A stretch of 64,000 nt of DNA from Salinigranum halophilum (GCF_007004735.1 NZ_SSNL01000006.1:1-64000); one strand, 5' to 3'; positions 9,655-17,649 are shown, counted from the first letter of the stretch. The notes: a model not told the origin generated them from the letters alone. Program-made: numbers and translations.

Positions 9655-9747
9655 ACCGACTTGCGCTCTGTATGCAGCATAGCTCGTTTGAGTTTCTCAG
9701 TATCTGTCAGGAACGGTGTGACCGATACAGAGGACGAGTTCAGCAAG
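9655..9747. repeat. Palindromic dispersed repeat, copy C
   Basis: Full copy. GCTCTGTATGCAGCA starts at 9664 and ACCGATACAGAGG ends near 9733, so CTCTGTAT and ATACAGAG form an inverted pair about 50 bp apart. Copy D is nearly identical, with about six differences over 70 bases. It is followed by a shared gttcagcaa-like tail. Confidence 0.6.
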
Positions 9748-9819
9748 GCGAGGGTGATGAATAGCAGCACAAATGAGGTAGTCGTCATTTTATTGTTGTC
9801 AGCCACGTCATGCGTCATT

Positions 9820-10074
9820 ATGGAGCCCTCCGACAAACTCAATGAAGAAAACGTTCGTGCCATCGTACGTGACGAGCTTATTGGTACAAGTCGCACACTG
9901 ATTGGAACGATATTCTGGACAATCCTCTCTGTATTTACTGTTCTCGTAGGTCTTCAACTGTTCCAGCTTGCATTTTCCACCTCGTCAGTTCTCGGTTTAG
10001 TCGGGGTTCTTCTCGCGGGAGTGCTCGTTCTCGGAGCAAGTCTCTACCTCCTCTATCTCCTCCACTGGAAGTAG
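9820..10074 (+). CDS. Small membrane protein with charged N-terminus
   Basis: 84 residues from ATG 9820 (MEPSDKLNEENVRAIVRDEL). A longer frame would run through repeat copy C and is rejected. A charged amphipathic stretch of about 28 residues is followed by two helices (29-50 and 55-80) ending LLHWK. The charged helix could interact with partners or pack as a coiled coil. Family unknown. Confidence 0.5.
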   Translation: MEPSDKLNEENVRAIVRDELIGTSRTLIGTIFWTILSVFTVLVGLQLFQLAFSTSSVLGLVGVLLAGVLVLGASLYLLYLLHWK

Positions 10075-10128
10075 CAAGAATTGTTTGAGGCGACCCTTCC
10101 AATCTTCGAATTATGGTTGTTTCGAAGT

Positions 10129-10222
10129 GACCGACCCGCGCTCTGTATGCAGCACAGTTCGTTTGAGCTTCTCAGTATCTGTCTGGAATGGTGTGACCGA
10201 TACAGAGCGCATAGTCAGCAAG
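10129..10222. repeat. Palindromic dispersed repeat, copy D
   Basis: Full copy with GCTCTGTATGCAGCACAG from 10139 and GTGACCGATACAGAGC near 10193-10208, then a tail with gtcagcaagac. The arms CTCTGTAT and ATACAGAG are intact. Confidence 0.6.
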
Positions 10223-10357
10223 ACGCTGCCACCCAAGACTCCCCCTGACGTGAATCAAGGTTACAGGCCGGAGTACTCCTATACTGAGAGCTGAGCAGGT
10301 AGTGTCGATCCAATATAGTCCACATGTTCGAAGTCACTGGGGACAGAGGCGGTATAC

Positions 10358-10531
10358 ATGAATCGTTCCAACTCGCCCGAAGCAGGGTTCATCGACCCGA
10401 GTGGCGATAACGCCGAAGCCGTCCAGAACCTCGCCAAGGACGTCGTTGATCAGCTCCTCGGACAGCTTACAGGGACACAAGACCGGTCGCCGTTGCCAGA
10501 CGATTCCACCATCCCCGAGGTCAGCATAATT
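10358..10531 (+). pseudogene. N-terminal fragment of a PLP-dependent decarboxylase (probably L-2,4-diaminobutyrate decarboxylase)
   Basis: About 58 residues starting MNRSNSPEAGFIDPSGDN, followed by AEAVQNLAKDVVDQLL and DRSPLPDD, which is the usual opening of haloarchaeal group-II PLP decarboxylases. It loses homology just before the left-end hairpin of the TnpB element. A second fragment of the same family follows the element at 12011. The piece between them (roughly 80 residues of the family) and the catalytic C-terminal part are missing. The assignment is from sequence feel, not a search. Confidence 0.6.
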
Positions 10532-10680
10532 CGAGGTGGAGCCTCCGGCCTCAAGGAGCGACCGGAGCGTAGCGGAGAGAGCGAGTAGGCCGGAGAGGAA
10601 ACCGACATAGTACGACACAACCGGCATACCCGACCGGCAGACTCCCAAGCGTATAACCACCGCCGCACCTTCTCTGAAGT

Positions 10681-11931
10681 ATGGACGTGCGTCGAACCGC
10701 TGTCGTGAAACTCGCCGTTTCCGATGAGCAACGCGACGCACTCCACCGAACCGCCGAGCAATACCTGTACTGCGCGAATCGAACCGCCGACTACTGTTGG
10801 GCCGACGCCTCCTACACCGAGTGCAAGACCAACAAGCGGCAGGTTCGTGACGCGCTCTACGCCGAACTTCGAGAGGAGACGGACCTACAGGCACAACTCG
10901 TCCAAGCCGCCATCAAACGCGCCGTCGAAGCCGTCAAAGCGTGTGTCGAACGCTGGAAGAAGAGACAGCGCGTCTCTTGTCCGACGTTCACCGCCGAAAC
11001 GATGGACTACGACGCCCGGAGCGCGACCATCTACCGCAACAAGGTGTCGCTGGCAACTGTTGAGGGTCGAATCGAACCCACGTTCAGTCTCCCGGCAGAC
11101 AGCCCGACGCCCTACGAGCGGTACGTTCTCTCCGGGGATTATGAGTTCCGTGAGAGTACGCTCCGGTACGACGCGGCAACCGACGAGTTCTACCTCAACA
11201 TCTCGACTCGGCGGATTGACAGCGACGACACAGAGGTTCCAGCAGATACCGGGCACCCCGACCAAACGGTCCTCGGTATCGACCTCGGTGTCAACAGTCT
11301 CGCCGTCTCCTCGACCGGCACGTTCTGGCAGGGAGACGACTACGACCACTGGTGCCACGAGTTCGAGAAGCGGCGTGGTGAAATGCAACAGCGCGGCACG
11401 CAGGCCGCGCACAACGCACTCCTTCGCCTCGGCAAGCGTGAAGAAGCGTGGCGGAAACAGTACATCCACACCGTCGCTAACGAACTTGTCACAGAAGCCG
11501 TCGAACACGACTGTGACGTTATCGTGTTCGAGGACTTGACAGACATTCGAGAGCGACTACCGCACGCGAAGTGGCACCACGTATGGGCGTTCCGACGCCT
11601 GTACGAGTACGTCTCCTACAAAGCACCCGAGCGCGGTGTCTCCGTGGAGCAAGTCGCACCGAACCACACGTCCCAACGCTGTTCGCGGACGGACTGTGGA
11701 TTCACGCATGAGGATAACCGCCACGGAGAACACTTCAAGTGCCAGAAGTGTGGGTACGAGGTGAACGCGGACTACAACGGTGCGAAGAATATTGGGCTAC
11801 GGTACGCTCGCAAGCGGACACACAGACTCCGTTCCTCGCCCAAGTCGGGGGGCGGAGACGTAGAAGTAGACCTACGTGTGAATGGTGGGACGTTGAGCGG
11901 CGAGAGTCACCAGCCTATTGCTGGCGACTGA
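10681..11931 (+). CDS. tnpB: TnpB, RNA-guided endonuclease (second copy)
   Basis: 416 residues. The RuvC-like catalytic residues are D201 (LGIDLGVNSLA), E284 (VFEDLTDIRERL) and D364 (VNADYNGAKNIG). The zinc ribbon is C334, C339, C354 and C357. It is a different lineage from the copy at 3853, with about 65 more residues and a longer N-terminal domain. It has a 35-residue C-terminal extension rich in Gly and Ser beyond the RuvC core. All key residues are present. It should act with a guide RNA from the adjacent right end. Confidence 0.88.
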   Translation: MDVRRTAVVKLAVSDEQRDALHRTAEQYLYCANRTADYCWADASYTECKTNKRQVRDALYAELREETDLQAQLVQAAIKRAVEAVKACVERWKKRQRVSCPTFTAETMDYDARSATIYRNKVSLATVEGRIEPTFSLPADSPTPYERYVLSGDYEFRESTLRYDAATDEFYLNISTRRIDSDDTEVPADTGHPDQTVLGIDLGVNSLAVSSTGTFWQGDDYDHWCHEFEKRRGEMQQRGTQAAHNALLRLGKREEAWRKQYIHTVANELVTEAVEHDCDVIVFEDLTDIRERLPHAKWHHVWAFRRLYEYVSYKAPERGVSVEQVAPNHTSQRCSRTDCGFTHEDNRHGEHFKCQKCGYEVNADYNGAKNIGLRYARKRTHRLRSSPKSGGGDVEVDLRVNGGTLSGESHQPIAGD

Positions 11932-12005
11932 TTGCCGGGAGTCCACATCAAAGCCCCACCCTCAAGGACCGAGGCGCGGAGCGCCGAGGGAGTAGGGTGG
12001 GGTAG
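11932..12005 (+). ncRNA. Probable guide-RNA 3' scaffold and right-end stem-loop of the second TnpB element
   Basis: The short stretch after the tnpB stop contains a strong two-tier stem-loop at 11954-12002. By analogy with other TnpB elements the guide would be read from the flank just beyond, starting near 12006. The transcript probably begins within tnpB. Confidence 0.45.
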
Positions 12006-12010
12006 TTTAC

Positions 12011-12148
12011 TTGACCGAGACTATCGCCAGGGAGTTCGGCCTCGGGCCCGACGCTGGCGGAGTCCTCACTAGTGGCGGTTCGCTTGCGAACCTTCACGCC
12101 CTGTCAGTCGCCCGGAACAACGCGTTCGACGTTCACGAGAGGGGCTCA
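12011..12148 (+). pseudogene. Internal fragment of the PLP-dependent decarboxylase
   Basis: The frame reads [17 protein letters not shown], then [13 protein letters not shown] and FDVHERG. This is the conserved cofactor-phosphate region of haloarchaeal diaminobutyrate/glutamate-type decarboxylases. Homology stops near 12148. The PLP-lysine motif and everything after it are absent, so no enzyme can be made. Confidence 0.65.
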
Positions 12149-12187
12149 CCGGGCTGGATTGCGAGCCGAAAGTTCAATAGATTCACA

Positions 12188-12766
12188 CTACAGCAGCAGC
12201 GACAGCGAGTAACCGATTGGAATCGTAATCACGAGTCCCGCGACGAGACGGGCGCGTCTAACGCCGAGGTCGCGTGCGTCCTGAATCGCGTACGTGAGGA
12301 GATAGCCGATCCAGAGATACCCAACAAGACCGGTGAGTGCATTGAACGCGACGAGCCAGAAGGGCATCGTCCCGGGAGCGGTAATCGCCGGCAACCCACC
12401 GAACAAGTAGAGAACCAACACGGTCGCAGTGGAAACGCTGTTCGCGATGAGGAGCGGCAGGGCGGCCCACCCGATGTTCGCAGCCGTTCGCGTGACCGAC
12501 CCTGAGCCACCAGCGGCCTGCGACAAGAGGTAGACGAGAACGGTCGAACCCATCCAGATTCCGGCCGCGCCGATCCCCCCACCGATGAGCACCGCGACGA
12601 GAATCACCGCCAGTGGGAGTTCGAAGCCGCTCGCCTGGTTGACGAACGGAGCGCCACTTGTGACGGCGACGACTCCCGTCAGGTAGAAGATGGCAGCAGC
12701 ACCGATCAGCGAGGGCGTTCGTTGGGCGAAGAACTGACGTGGGGCGAACAGCGGCGTGGAGGGCAT
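12188..12766 (-). CDS. Yip1-family integral membrane protein
   Basis: 192 residues starting [16 protein letters not shown], an N-terminal amphipathic stretch typical of haloarchaeal Yip1-domain proteins. Five or six membrane segments follow (about 18-40, 50-80, 92-120, 130-150, 155-190). Family members are membrane proteins of uncertain role in prokaryotes. Its 3' end lies 40 bp from the decayed decarboxylase fragment, so the disturbed DNA ends here. No operon partners. Confidence 0.65.
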   Translation of the reverse strand: MPSTPLFAPRQFFAQRTPSLIGAAAIFYLTGVVAVTSGAPFVNQASGFELPLAVILVAVLIGGGIGAAGIWMGSTVLVYLLSQAAGGSGSVTRTAANIGWAALPLLIANSVSTATVLVLYLFGGLPAITAPGTMPFWLVAFNALTGLVGYLWIGYLLTYAIQDARDLGVRRARLVAGLVITIPIGYSLSLLL

Positions 12767-12885
12767 CGCTCAGACGAAAACACCACGAGATAACTGATAA
12801 ACCCGTTGGCCAGCCCGAGACACTCCCGTTCGTCGGTGGTCTCGAACTACACGGCGTGCTAGGCTTTTTGAAATCCCCGTTGTCA

Positions 12886-13142
12886 ATCGGCCCGGACGGG
12901 AGCTTCCTGCTCCTGTTGACGGTCGGTGTCGTCGTCCCGACTCTCTCCGATGAGTACTGGTCGCCGTACGACCGAGCGTGGAAGGCAGTCGGCTGGGTGG
13001 TCGGTGCCTCAGTAATCGCGTCGGGGTGTTCGTGAGTCTGTACTGGGTCGGAAGCGAACTGGTCGGGTTGTCCCCGCTCCTGGCCAGTGCCGGTGCGTTC
13101 CTCGTCACAACGATTGGCGGTATCGCCATCCTCCGCCGGTAA
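12886..13142 (+). pseudogene. Truncated, frameshifted paralogue of the gene at 52517-52903
   Basis: IGPDGSFLLLLTVGVVVPTL, then DEYWSPYDRAWKAVGWVV match the intact protein. After about 13030 the match continues one frame over (SLYWVGSELVGLSPL, ASAGAF, GGIAILRR-stop at 13140-13142). The first 40 or so codons with the start are deleted. The upstream GTGCTAG and CTTTTTG stretch that precedes the intact gene (about 52478) is still present at 12857-12870. Confidence 0.7.
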
Positions 13143-13185
13143 GTCTCAAGCGGTTCTTCGGGATACGCCTGAAAACCGACAGTGG

Positions 13186-13302
13186 GTCACATCGTCGCTC
13201 AAATCCTCGTCGAAGCCTTCGCTGGATTGTTTGTTCCGCCGCCCACCGTGTTCAGTGCCGACGTTTCCTGTCGGCATGAGCTCCTGCCCACTGCGTGACG
13301 GG
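13186..13302 (+). repeat. Hairpin-containing repeat shared with 49571-49690
   Basis: Shared blocks are gccttcgctgg, then tgccgacgtttcctgtcggca (a stem-loop of TGCCGAC with GTCGGCA), and agctcctgcccact. The second copy is on the opposite strand at 49.6 kb. It could be a structured RNA or a small transposable repeat. No protein start or typical coding pattern is present. Confidence 0.4.
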
Positions 13303-13398
13303 ATATGCTCTGTCTCGTCACCCCCACCACCCGTTTTCAGTCACTGGACAAACCACGGCGGCGACCCAGTTTCGCCGTGGAGCAGCCCACAGGAACAG

Positions 13399-13776
13399 TC
13401 ACGGGTGGGGGTTCGCCCACTCACGATACAGTCCTCGATACGCCACGATCGCCCCGACAATGAGTAACGCGAACGGGACAGCAGACAGGGGGCTCTCGGG
13501 GTTCGTATAGGCAATACAGAGCAGCGATAGCAGCCCGAACGCGAGACAGGCCACAGCCCGTACCCGCCACCGTTCCACCGTCTCTCGGTCGGGGAGAAGC
13601 TGGTAGTACACGCCGACGAGAGCGAGAAGAGTGACCCCATACTCGGCGCCGTCCGGCCAGAACGACGTGTCGAGAAGGTCGTCGGCGAGCGCCAGACACC
13701 CAAAGACCACGCAGACGGCGAGACAACAGTACAGACACAGCCGGAGCGTTCGAGACGAGACAGTGTGGAGGGCCAT
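13399..13776 (-). CDS. Four-helix membrane protein, partner of a duplicated convergent pair
   Basis: 125 residues when started at ATG 13776 (MALHTVSSRTLRL). CTATTTACC about 27 nt upstream fits a leaderless promoter, so the longer frame to 13815 is not used. Helices lie near residues 10-32, 44-60, 70-88 and 95-115, and the end is YREWANPHP. The C-terminal half matches a remnant at 52.9-53.1 kb. Both loci have the same convergent layout with the GPDGSFLLLL family. Function unknown. Confidence 0.6.
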   Translation of the reverse strand: MALHTVSSRTLRLCLYCCLAVCVVFGCLALADDLLDTSFWPDGAEYGVTLLALVGVYYQLLPDRETVERWRVRAVACLAFGLLSLLCIAYTNPESPLSAVPFALLIVGAIVAYRGLYREWANPHP

Positions 13777-13850
13777 CGTCTCGGGCACGAGAGCCCAGAG
13801 GTAAATAGCTATCAAGTCCAGGCCCGTTGCTCGGTACGACAGGAACTCCG

Positions 13851-13985
13851 ATGCCCGACGAACACGACACGCCGGCGGACGGTGAACGAGTGGTCGCGGC
13901 GCTCGACGCGGTCGACCGCGAAGCGCTGTCGGAACTGCTCACCGAACTGCTCGTGGAGGCGGTCGACGCGGAACGAGAGGAATGA
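13851..13985 (+). CDS. 44-residue acidic small protein
   Basis: ATG 13851 to TGA 13983. MPDEHDTPADGERVV leads into an amphipathic helix (DREALSELLTELLVEAVD) and an acidic end. High Asp/Glu content and helix-forming repeats suit a soluble haloarchaeal protein, perhaps a protein-binding helix. It lies 79 bp upstream of the membrane protein at 14065 on the same strand and may be cotranscribed. Confidence 0.45.
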   Translation: MPDEHDTPADGERVVAALDAVDREALSELLTELLVEAVDAEREE

Positions 13986-14064
13986 CACGGGAAGGAACTC
14001 ATCGACACGACGCCGCCGACACGCCTGTCGAACCGAATCGCGCGGTGGGAGGCGCAACCGAGTG

Positions 14065-14523
14065 ATGAGTTCGGATTACGACAGACCAGCGCCGCTGGTG
14101 GACCTTCTGGAAACAGTCGGCCTGCTCGTCCTCCCCGCAGTGGTGGTGGGTCTCTCCGTGAGTGCTCTCAGCGGACCCGAGAATTTCGTCGCCGGTGTCG
14201 CCATCGGTGGACTGTTCGGGGCTATCTTGGCAGGGCTCAGACGGGGGTTCGTTGCCGTTCACACGAGCGACGGAGTCGAACGGAGGCAGCGACCGACCCC
14301 GGACGATACCGCGTGGGCACGCCTCGCAGACGTGGAGTACGACCCGCGGTACGACCGCGTTCTCACGGTCGTCCTCTTCGGAATCGCTGTCGTCGCGTTC
14401 GGAGCGATTCCGTTCGTCGACCCACAGAACGATTCATTGAGCCTGCGGCTCGTACTCGTCGGGTTCTTCGGACTGGTGAGTGCGCTCGTGAGCCTCGGAG
14501 CTTCGGGTGCCACGGACAGGTAG
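14065..14523 (+). CDS. Four-helix membrane protein, unknown function
   Basis: 152 residues from ATG 14065 (MSSDYDRPAPLVDLLETVG). Helices occupy about 17-38, 42-65, 105-122 and 130-148. A polar loop with DGVERRQRPTPDDTAWARL lies between the pairs. The larger frame starting at 13765 is low-complexity Arg/Ser and is rejected. It follows the 44-residue acidic protein. Confidence 0.6.
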   Translation: MSSDYDRPAPLVDLLETVGLLVLPAVVVGLSVSALSGPENFVAGVAIGGLFGAILAGLRRGFVAVHTSDGVERRQRPTPDDTAWARLADVEYDPRYDRVLTVVLFGIAVVAFGAIPFVDPQNDSLSLRLVLVGFFGLVSALVSLGASGATDR

Positions 14524-14716
14524 GTGCGGATTCGGGGAGAGGCGCATCAACGACGCCTGAGCGGGCGTGACCACCTCCACACATACATCCCCGTCAGGGG
14601 AGGGTCCACTGAATGCGCTAATCCCCGCTCGCACGCGAAGAGTCGATGAAATGAGATGAGATGAGGCATGCTTCGGACGTTGCGATGAGGGGAGCCGCTT
14701 GATTTCGGGCGCGCGA

Positions 14717-15067
14717 CTACTCGTGTCGTTCGGTTCGCTCCAGCGCGACACCCGCGTACACACCACCGAGCCATACGCCGCCGAGAAGCAGGACTAACGG
14801 AAGCCCATCGGCGGGCGACAACAGCGAACTGTACTGTGGGGTGAACATCACGACGGGTGCAAGCACGCCGACGAGAGAGTACCAGAACCGAGCGTGTGAC
14901 CCGGACCTCCCCCGATGTTCGGGAAACGCGAAGAGACCGTACGCCGTAATCGTCCAGACAGCCGTGAGCACAGCGCCGAGTACCATATCACCACGCTGTA
15001 TCCCGAACAGATAGCCAATCGAGAGGCCGACTGCCGCTCCGGCTAACCACGAGTAGCGAGCGTCCAT
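14717..15067 (-). CDS. Four-helix membrane protein, unknown function
   Basis: 116 residues from ATG 15067 (MDARYSWLAGAAVGL); an upstream in-frame ATG at 15079 is possible. Four helices with a His- and Arg-rich loop (FPEHRGRSGSHARFW) in the middle. The end is charged (ALERTERHE). It lies in a row of small minus-strand membrane genes (14717, 15152, 15457), but the gaps are too large for clear cotranscription. Confidence 0.6.
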   Translation of the reverse strand: MDARYSWLAGAAVGLSIGYLFGIQRGDMVLGAVLTAVWTITAYGLFAFPEHRGRSGSHARFWYSLVGVLAPVVMFTPQYSSLLSPADGLPLVLLLGGVWLGGVYAGVALERTERHE

Positions 15068-15151
15068 GTCGGTGTGCACTCACCGATTCAGTGTAACCGT
15101 TCTGTTCGCACCGGCAGAGACGCGAGCAACGAGTAGAGACGAGTATTGCCG

Positions 15152-15409
15152 TCAGAAGAGCCCAGTCGTGGTCGACCGCGAACGGCCGTTTTTGATCGTG
15201 AGAACTCCCATTGCGGCCAGTGTAAGCCCACAGACGCACAGCACGACGACGAGGAGCATTCGGAACGGGTCGGGAAGCACGCTGGCACTGACGCTGTCGA
15301 GAAACAGTAGAGATTGCCCTCGCCCGACGAGGAACAGGCCTGTCGGGAGGGTACCCAGAACAATCATAATCGTACCCGAGACCAGGTCCTCAATCCGGTC
15401 CATTTCCAT
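15152..15409 (-). CDS. Two-helix small membrane protein
   Basis: 85 residues from ATG 15409 (MEMDRIEDLVSGTIMIVLG). Helices lie near 10-28 and 50-72, and the end is basic (KNGRSRSTTTGLF). The neighbouring gene at 15457-15624 has a similar plan, a short amphipathic start with two helices. They are probably read together on the minus strand with a gap of 47 bp. Confidence 0.55.
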   Translation of the reverse strand: MEMDRIEDLVSGTIMIVLGTLPTGLFLVGRGQSLLFLDSVSASVLPDPFRMLLVVVLCVCGLTLAAMGVLTIKNGRSRSTTTGLF

Positions 15410-15456
15410 CGATGTACCCACTCCCCACACCCACTTCGTTCTTGTCCCCACCGCAA

Positions 15457-15624
15457 TCACCCACGCCCCGCGACGAACCCCCCGATGGTGAGAACCGTTC
15501 CGACGAGAAGGAGAAGACCGTTGACCTCCTCGGGCGCGAGTCGCAAGTCCTGAAAAACGTAGCCGAGCAACGTCAGCTGGACACCCAACAGCATCTCTCT
15601 GATACCACCGAGGACTGTCTCCAT
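15457..15624 (-). CDS. 55-residue two-helix membrane protein
   Basis: Starts at ATG 15624 (METVLGGIREMLLGVQLTLL). Upstream codons in the longer frame are low-quality. Two hydrophobic helices are joined by QDLRLAPEEVNG. The start lies about 25 nt from a TATA box on the minus strand at about 15646-15654, which also serves the divergent gene at 15681. Confidence 0.5.
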   Translation of the reverse strand: METVLGGIREMLLGVQLTLLGYVFQDLRLAPEEVNGLLLLVGTVLTIGGFVAGRG

Positions 15625-15642
15625 ACCGGTGTCTCTGTGGAC

Positions 15643-15655
15643 CTGATATAAGTAT
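15643..15655. promoter_or_regulatory. Shared divergent TATA region
   Basis: GATATAAGTAT can be read as a TATA box on both strands. It lies about 27-30 nt from both the minus start at 15624 and the plus start at 15681, as expected for two leaderless transcripts. Confidence 0.5.
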
Positions 15656-15680
15656 CCTCCAACACGTGTTCTACACGACC

Positions 15681-16544
15681 ATGGCCTCCGACCGGAACGT
15701 GGTGGTGAGCCTGTCAATCGGGCTCGTCCACGCAGCCGCCCTCCTCCTCGTCGCCACTCAACTCGGCTATGCAGTCGGTCCCAGCGACTACTCGCTCGTC
15801 GGGATGGGGTGGCGGTACGGTGGTCTCATCGTCGTCGCTGCAGTGCCAGTGTGGCTCGCCCTGCGGTACACACTGGTTACACCGCTGTGTGCACTCGTCT
15901 TGACGACCGGCTACGTTCTCGGGATGGAACTGTCCCCACCCGGACCGACGTTCCGGGACATCGCAGAACTCGAGCGACTCTCCGAGCCGACCGGCATCAT
16001 CGTCGTCGAGAACGGCCTCTACATCGTCCGGTACATGCTCAACGCGTCCGTCTGGACGGTCGGGTTCGTCTTTCTCGGTCTCGTCGAATACGTGAGTCGA
16101 CTGGACTGGGACTGGCTTCCGTCGGTTCCAACTCCACTGCAGTGGGTGCCGATACCCGCCTCGCGGCGACGGGCAGCGACTCTCGCGACTGCTGGCGGTG
16201 TCCTCCACGCCGGCGTGATGGTGTGGTTCGCCGTTCGGCTCGGTGTGACCGCGACCGGTGGCTTCGAGTTCCTGTTGTACCTGTTCAGTACCGTAGGAAT
16301 GTGGCTGCTCGCCGCCGTTCCGCTGTACCTCCTCGTGCGCCACCGGCTCGTCTCTCCTGGGACTCTCCTCGCGGTGTTCGTGCTGAATGACGCCAGAACG
16401 GAGTTCGTCGCCACTGTCGACGACCCGCACGCCTTGTACTTCGGGGCCTGGTTCGTCTTCTTAGGGGTCATCCTGGTCGCTGCAGGCGTCGAGCTCGGAG
16501 GACGGCGACTCGCGCTCCTCGAGCGTGTTCCGTCGTTGGAGTAG
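15681..16544 (+). CDS. Eight-helix membrane protein, unknown function
   Basis: 287 residues from ATG 15681 (MASDRNVVVSLSIGLVHAA). About eight helices form two similar halves: each begins with a His-containing helix (IGLVHAAALLLVA and GVLHAGVMVWFAV), then a Tyr-rich segment and PLYLLVRHRLVSP or PVWLALRYTLVTP. This points to an internal duplication. No known transporter motif is seen. The promoter is shared with the divergent small gene. The C-terminus converges on the M48-like gene, 4 bp away. Confidence 0.6.
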   Translation: MASDRNVVVSLSIGLVHAAALLLVATQLGYAVGPSDYSLVGMGWRYGGLIVVAAVPVWLALRYTLVTPLCALVLTTGYVLGMELSPPGPTFRDIAELERLSEPTGIIVVENGLYIVRYMLNASVWTVGFVFLGLVEYVSRLDWDWLPSVPTPLQWVPIPASRRRAATLATAGGVLHAGVMVWFAVRLGVTATGGFEFLLYLFSTVGMWLLAAVPLYLLVRHRLVSPGTLLAVFVLNDARTEFVATVDDPHALYFGAWFVFLGVILVAAGVELGGRRLALLERVPSLE

Positions 16545-16548
16545 CGGT

Positions 16549-17649
16549 TCACGCTCGCAGACGGTCGATTCGGTCGCCCAACGCGACGTTCACCGAGAGC
16601 GGATTCGGGACTTGACGTCGGGACGGCTCCATCGAGTGGACCGCCGCGTACCGTTCGAACGCGTCGACGACGGTCGAAGCGCCGACCCGGGCGGCGGCGT
16701 ACTCGTCGGCCGCCCGGACGCCGCGGCGCGTGAGCCAGAACCCGACGAGTACGACTCCGACGGCTGCTACGACGAGGAGCCACCGGGCATCGGACCCCGT
16801 CACAGCCGCGACTAGCAAGACGCCAGCGACGATGACGGTCCCTGCACGCCGCGCGAGCAGCCGTGTGCGAACACGCCCCGCCTGAACCGCGAGCAGGGCA
16901 GCCGCCGTGTCGTCGTCGAACCGTTCGAGGAACGTGCTCGTGACGAATAAGCGCCGGTAGCGGGGAGGGCCACGAACGAGGGCGTTCGCCGTCTCCTCGG
17001 CTTCAGTGTCGAGGATGCGGACGTCTCTGACCTCGAGTCCAGCACGCGTTTGCAGGGCGTTGAGGCGGTCCACGGTCTCTCCGGTGGGTTTCGTCGTACT
17101 TCGGAGCACCGTAATAATCCATGGCGACCCAGCCAGGGAGCCGACGACGACCACCGCGAGACCGAGCAAAAGTCCGATGGGTGACGCGAGAGTGCCCCAG
17201 AGGCGAAGCGGCAGGAGGGCCACGGCAAGAACGACGCTGACACCGAGAACGTATCGCGCCATTCGGGCCACGGCGGTTCGAGTCGACAGGTCGATGTCAC
17301 GGGCCGAGCGAATCCCGCGAAGGGTCGGTGTGTAGGCTGCGAGGCCGACGAGTCCGGCAGCCAAGAAGCCGAAGAAGTCGGCGACGAGTGTGCTGACCGG
17401 TCCGGCTGTCGGGACAGGGAGCTTCGCGGCGAGCGCGGGGCCGAACGCCAGGAGGGCAAGGACACCGTACGAGAGGAGGGTGAACGGAAGCAGCATACCG
17501 AGGTAGAACAGTCGGTACTTGCCAACCGGATTCGACAACCGGCGAACGACGGCGCTCCCAGCCGCCCCCAGGATGAACCCACCGACGGTCAGTACAGCCA
17601 ACATCGCCGCTGGAGGGGCGAGAGCGGGAGGGGTCGCTTGCAGGACCAT
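16549..17649 (-). CDS. M48 peptidase-like membrane protein lacking the zinc motif
   Basis: 366 residues from ATG 17649 (MVLQATPPALAPP). Four N-terminal helices (to about 180) and a domain laid out like haloarchaeal M48/HtpX proteins: RDVRILDTEAEETANALVRG, then RLFVTSTFLERFDDDTAAAL. Where active members have an HExxH helix, this protein reads AVQAGRVR, with V255, Q256 and R259 in place of His, Glu and His. It should not bind zinc or cut peptides. Two more helices follow at about 268-310. It may act as a scaffold or chaperone-like pseudoenzyme. Confidence 0.65.
   Translation of the reverse strand: MVLQATPPALAPPAAMLAVLTVGGFILGAAGSAVVRRLSNPVGKYRLFYLGMLLPFTLLSYGVLALLAFGPALAAKLPVPTAGPVSTLVADFFGFLAAGLVGLAAYTPTLRGIRSARDIDLSTRTAVARMARYVLGVSVVLAVALLPLRLWGTLASPIGLLLGLAVVVVGSLAGSPWIITVLRSTTKPTGETVDRLNALQTRAGLEVRDVRILDTEAEETANALVRGPPRYRRLFVTSTFLERFDDDTAAALLAVQAGRVRTRLLARRAGTVIVAGVLLVAAVTGSDARWLLVVAAVGVVLVGFWLTRRGVRAADEYAAARVGASTVVDAFERYAAVHSMEPSRRQVPNPLSVNVALGDRIDRLRA

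Larger units (their letters stand above)
10543..12010 (+). mobile_element. Second IS1341-type (TnpB-only) element
   Basis: The left end folds as CTCCGGCCT (10543-10551) pairing with AGGCCGGAG (10587-10595). The right end folds as CCCCACCCT (11954-11962) pairing with AGGGTGGGG (11994-12002). Both stems contain CTCAAGGA and GGAGCG motifs, so the ends are related to each other. It separates two fragments of a decarboxylase gene. No tnpA is present. Confidence 0.65.

Noticed and set aside
12011-12505. A 164-codon frame as an intact gene
   Set aside because: Only its first 45 or so residues match the decarboxylase. The remainder is antisense to the Yip1-like gene.
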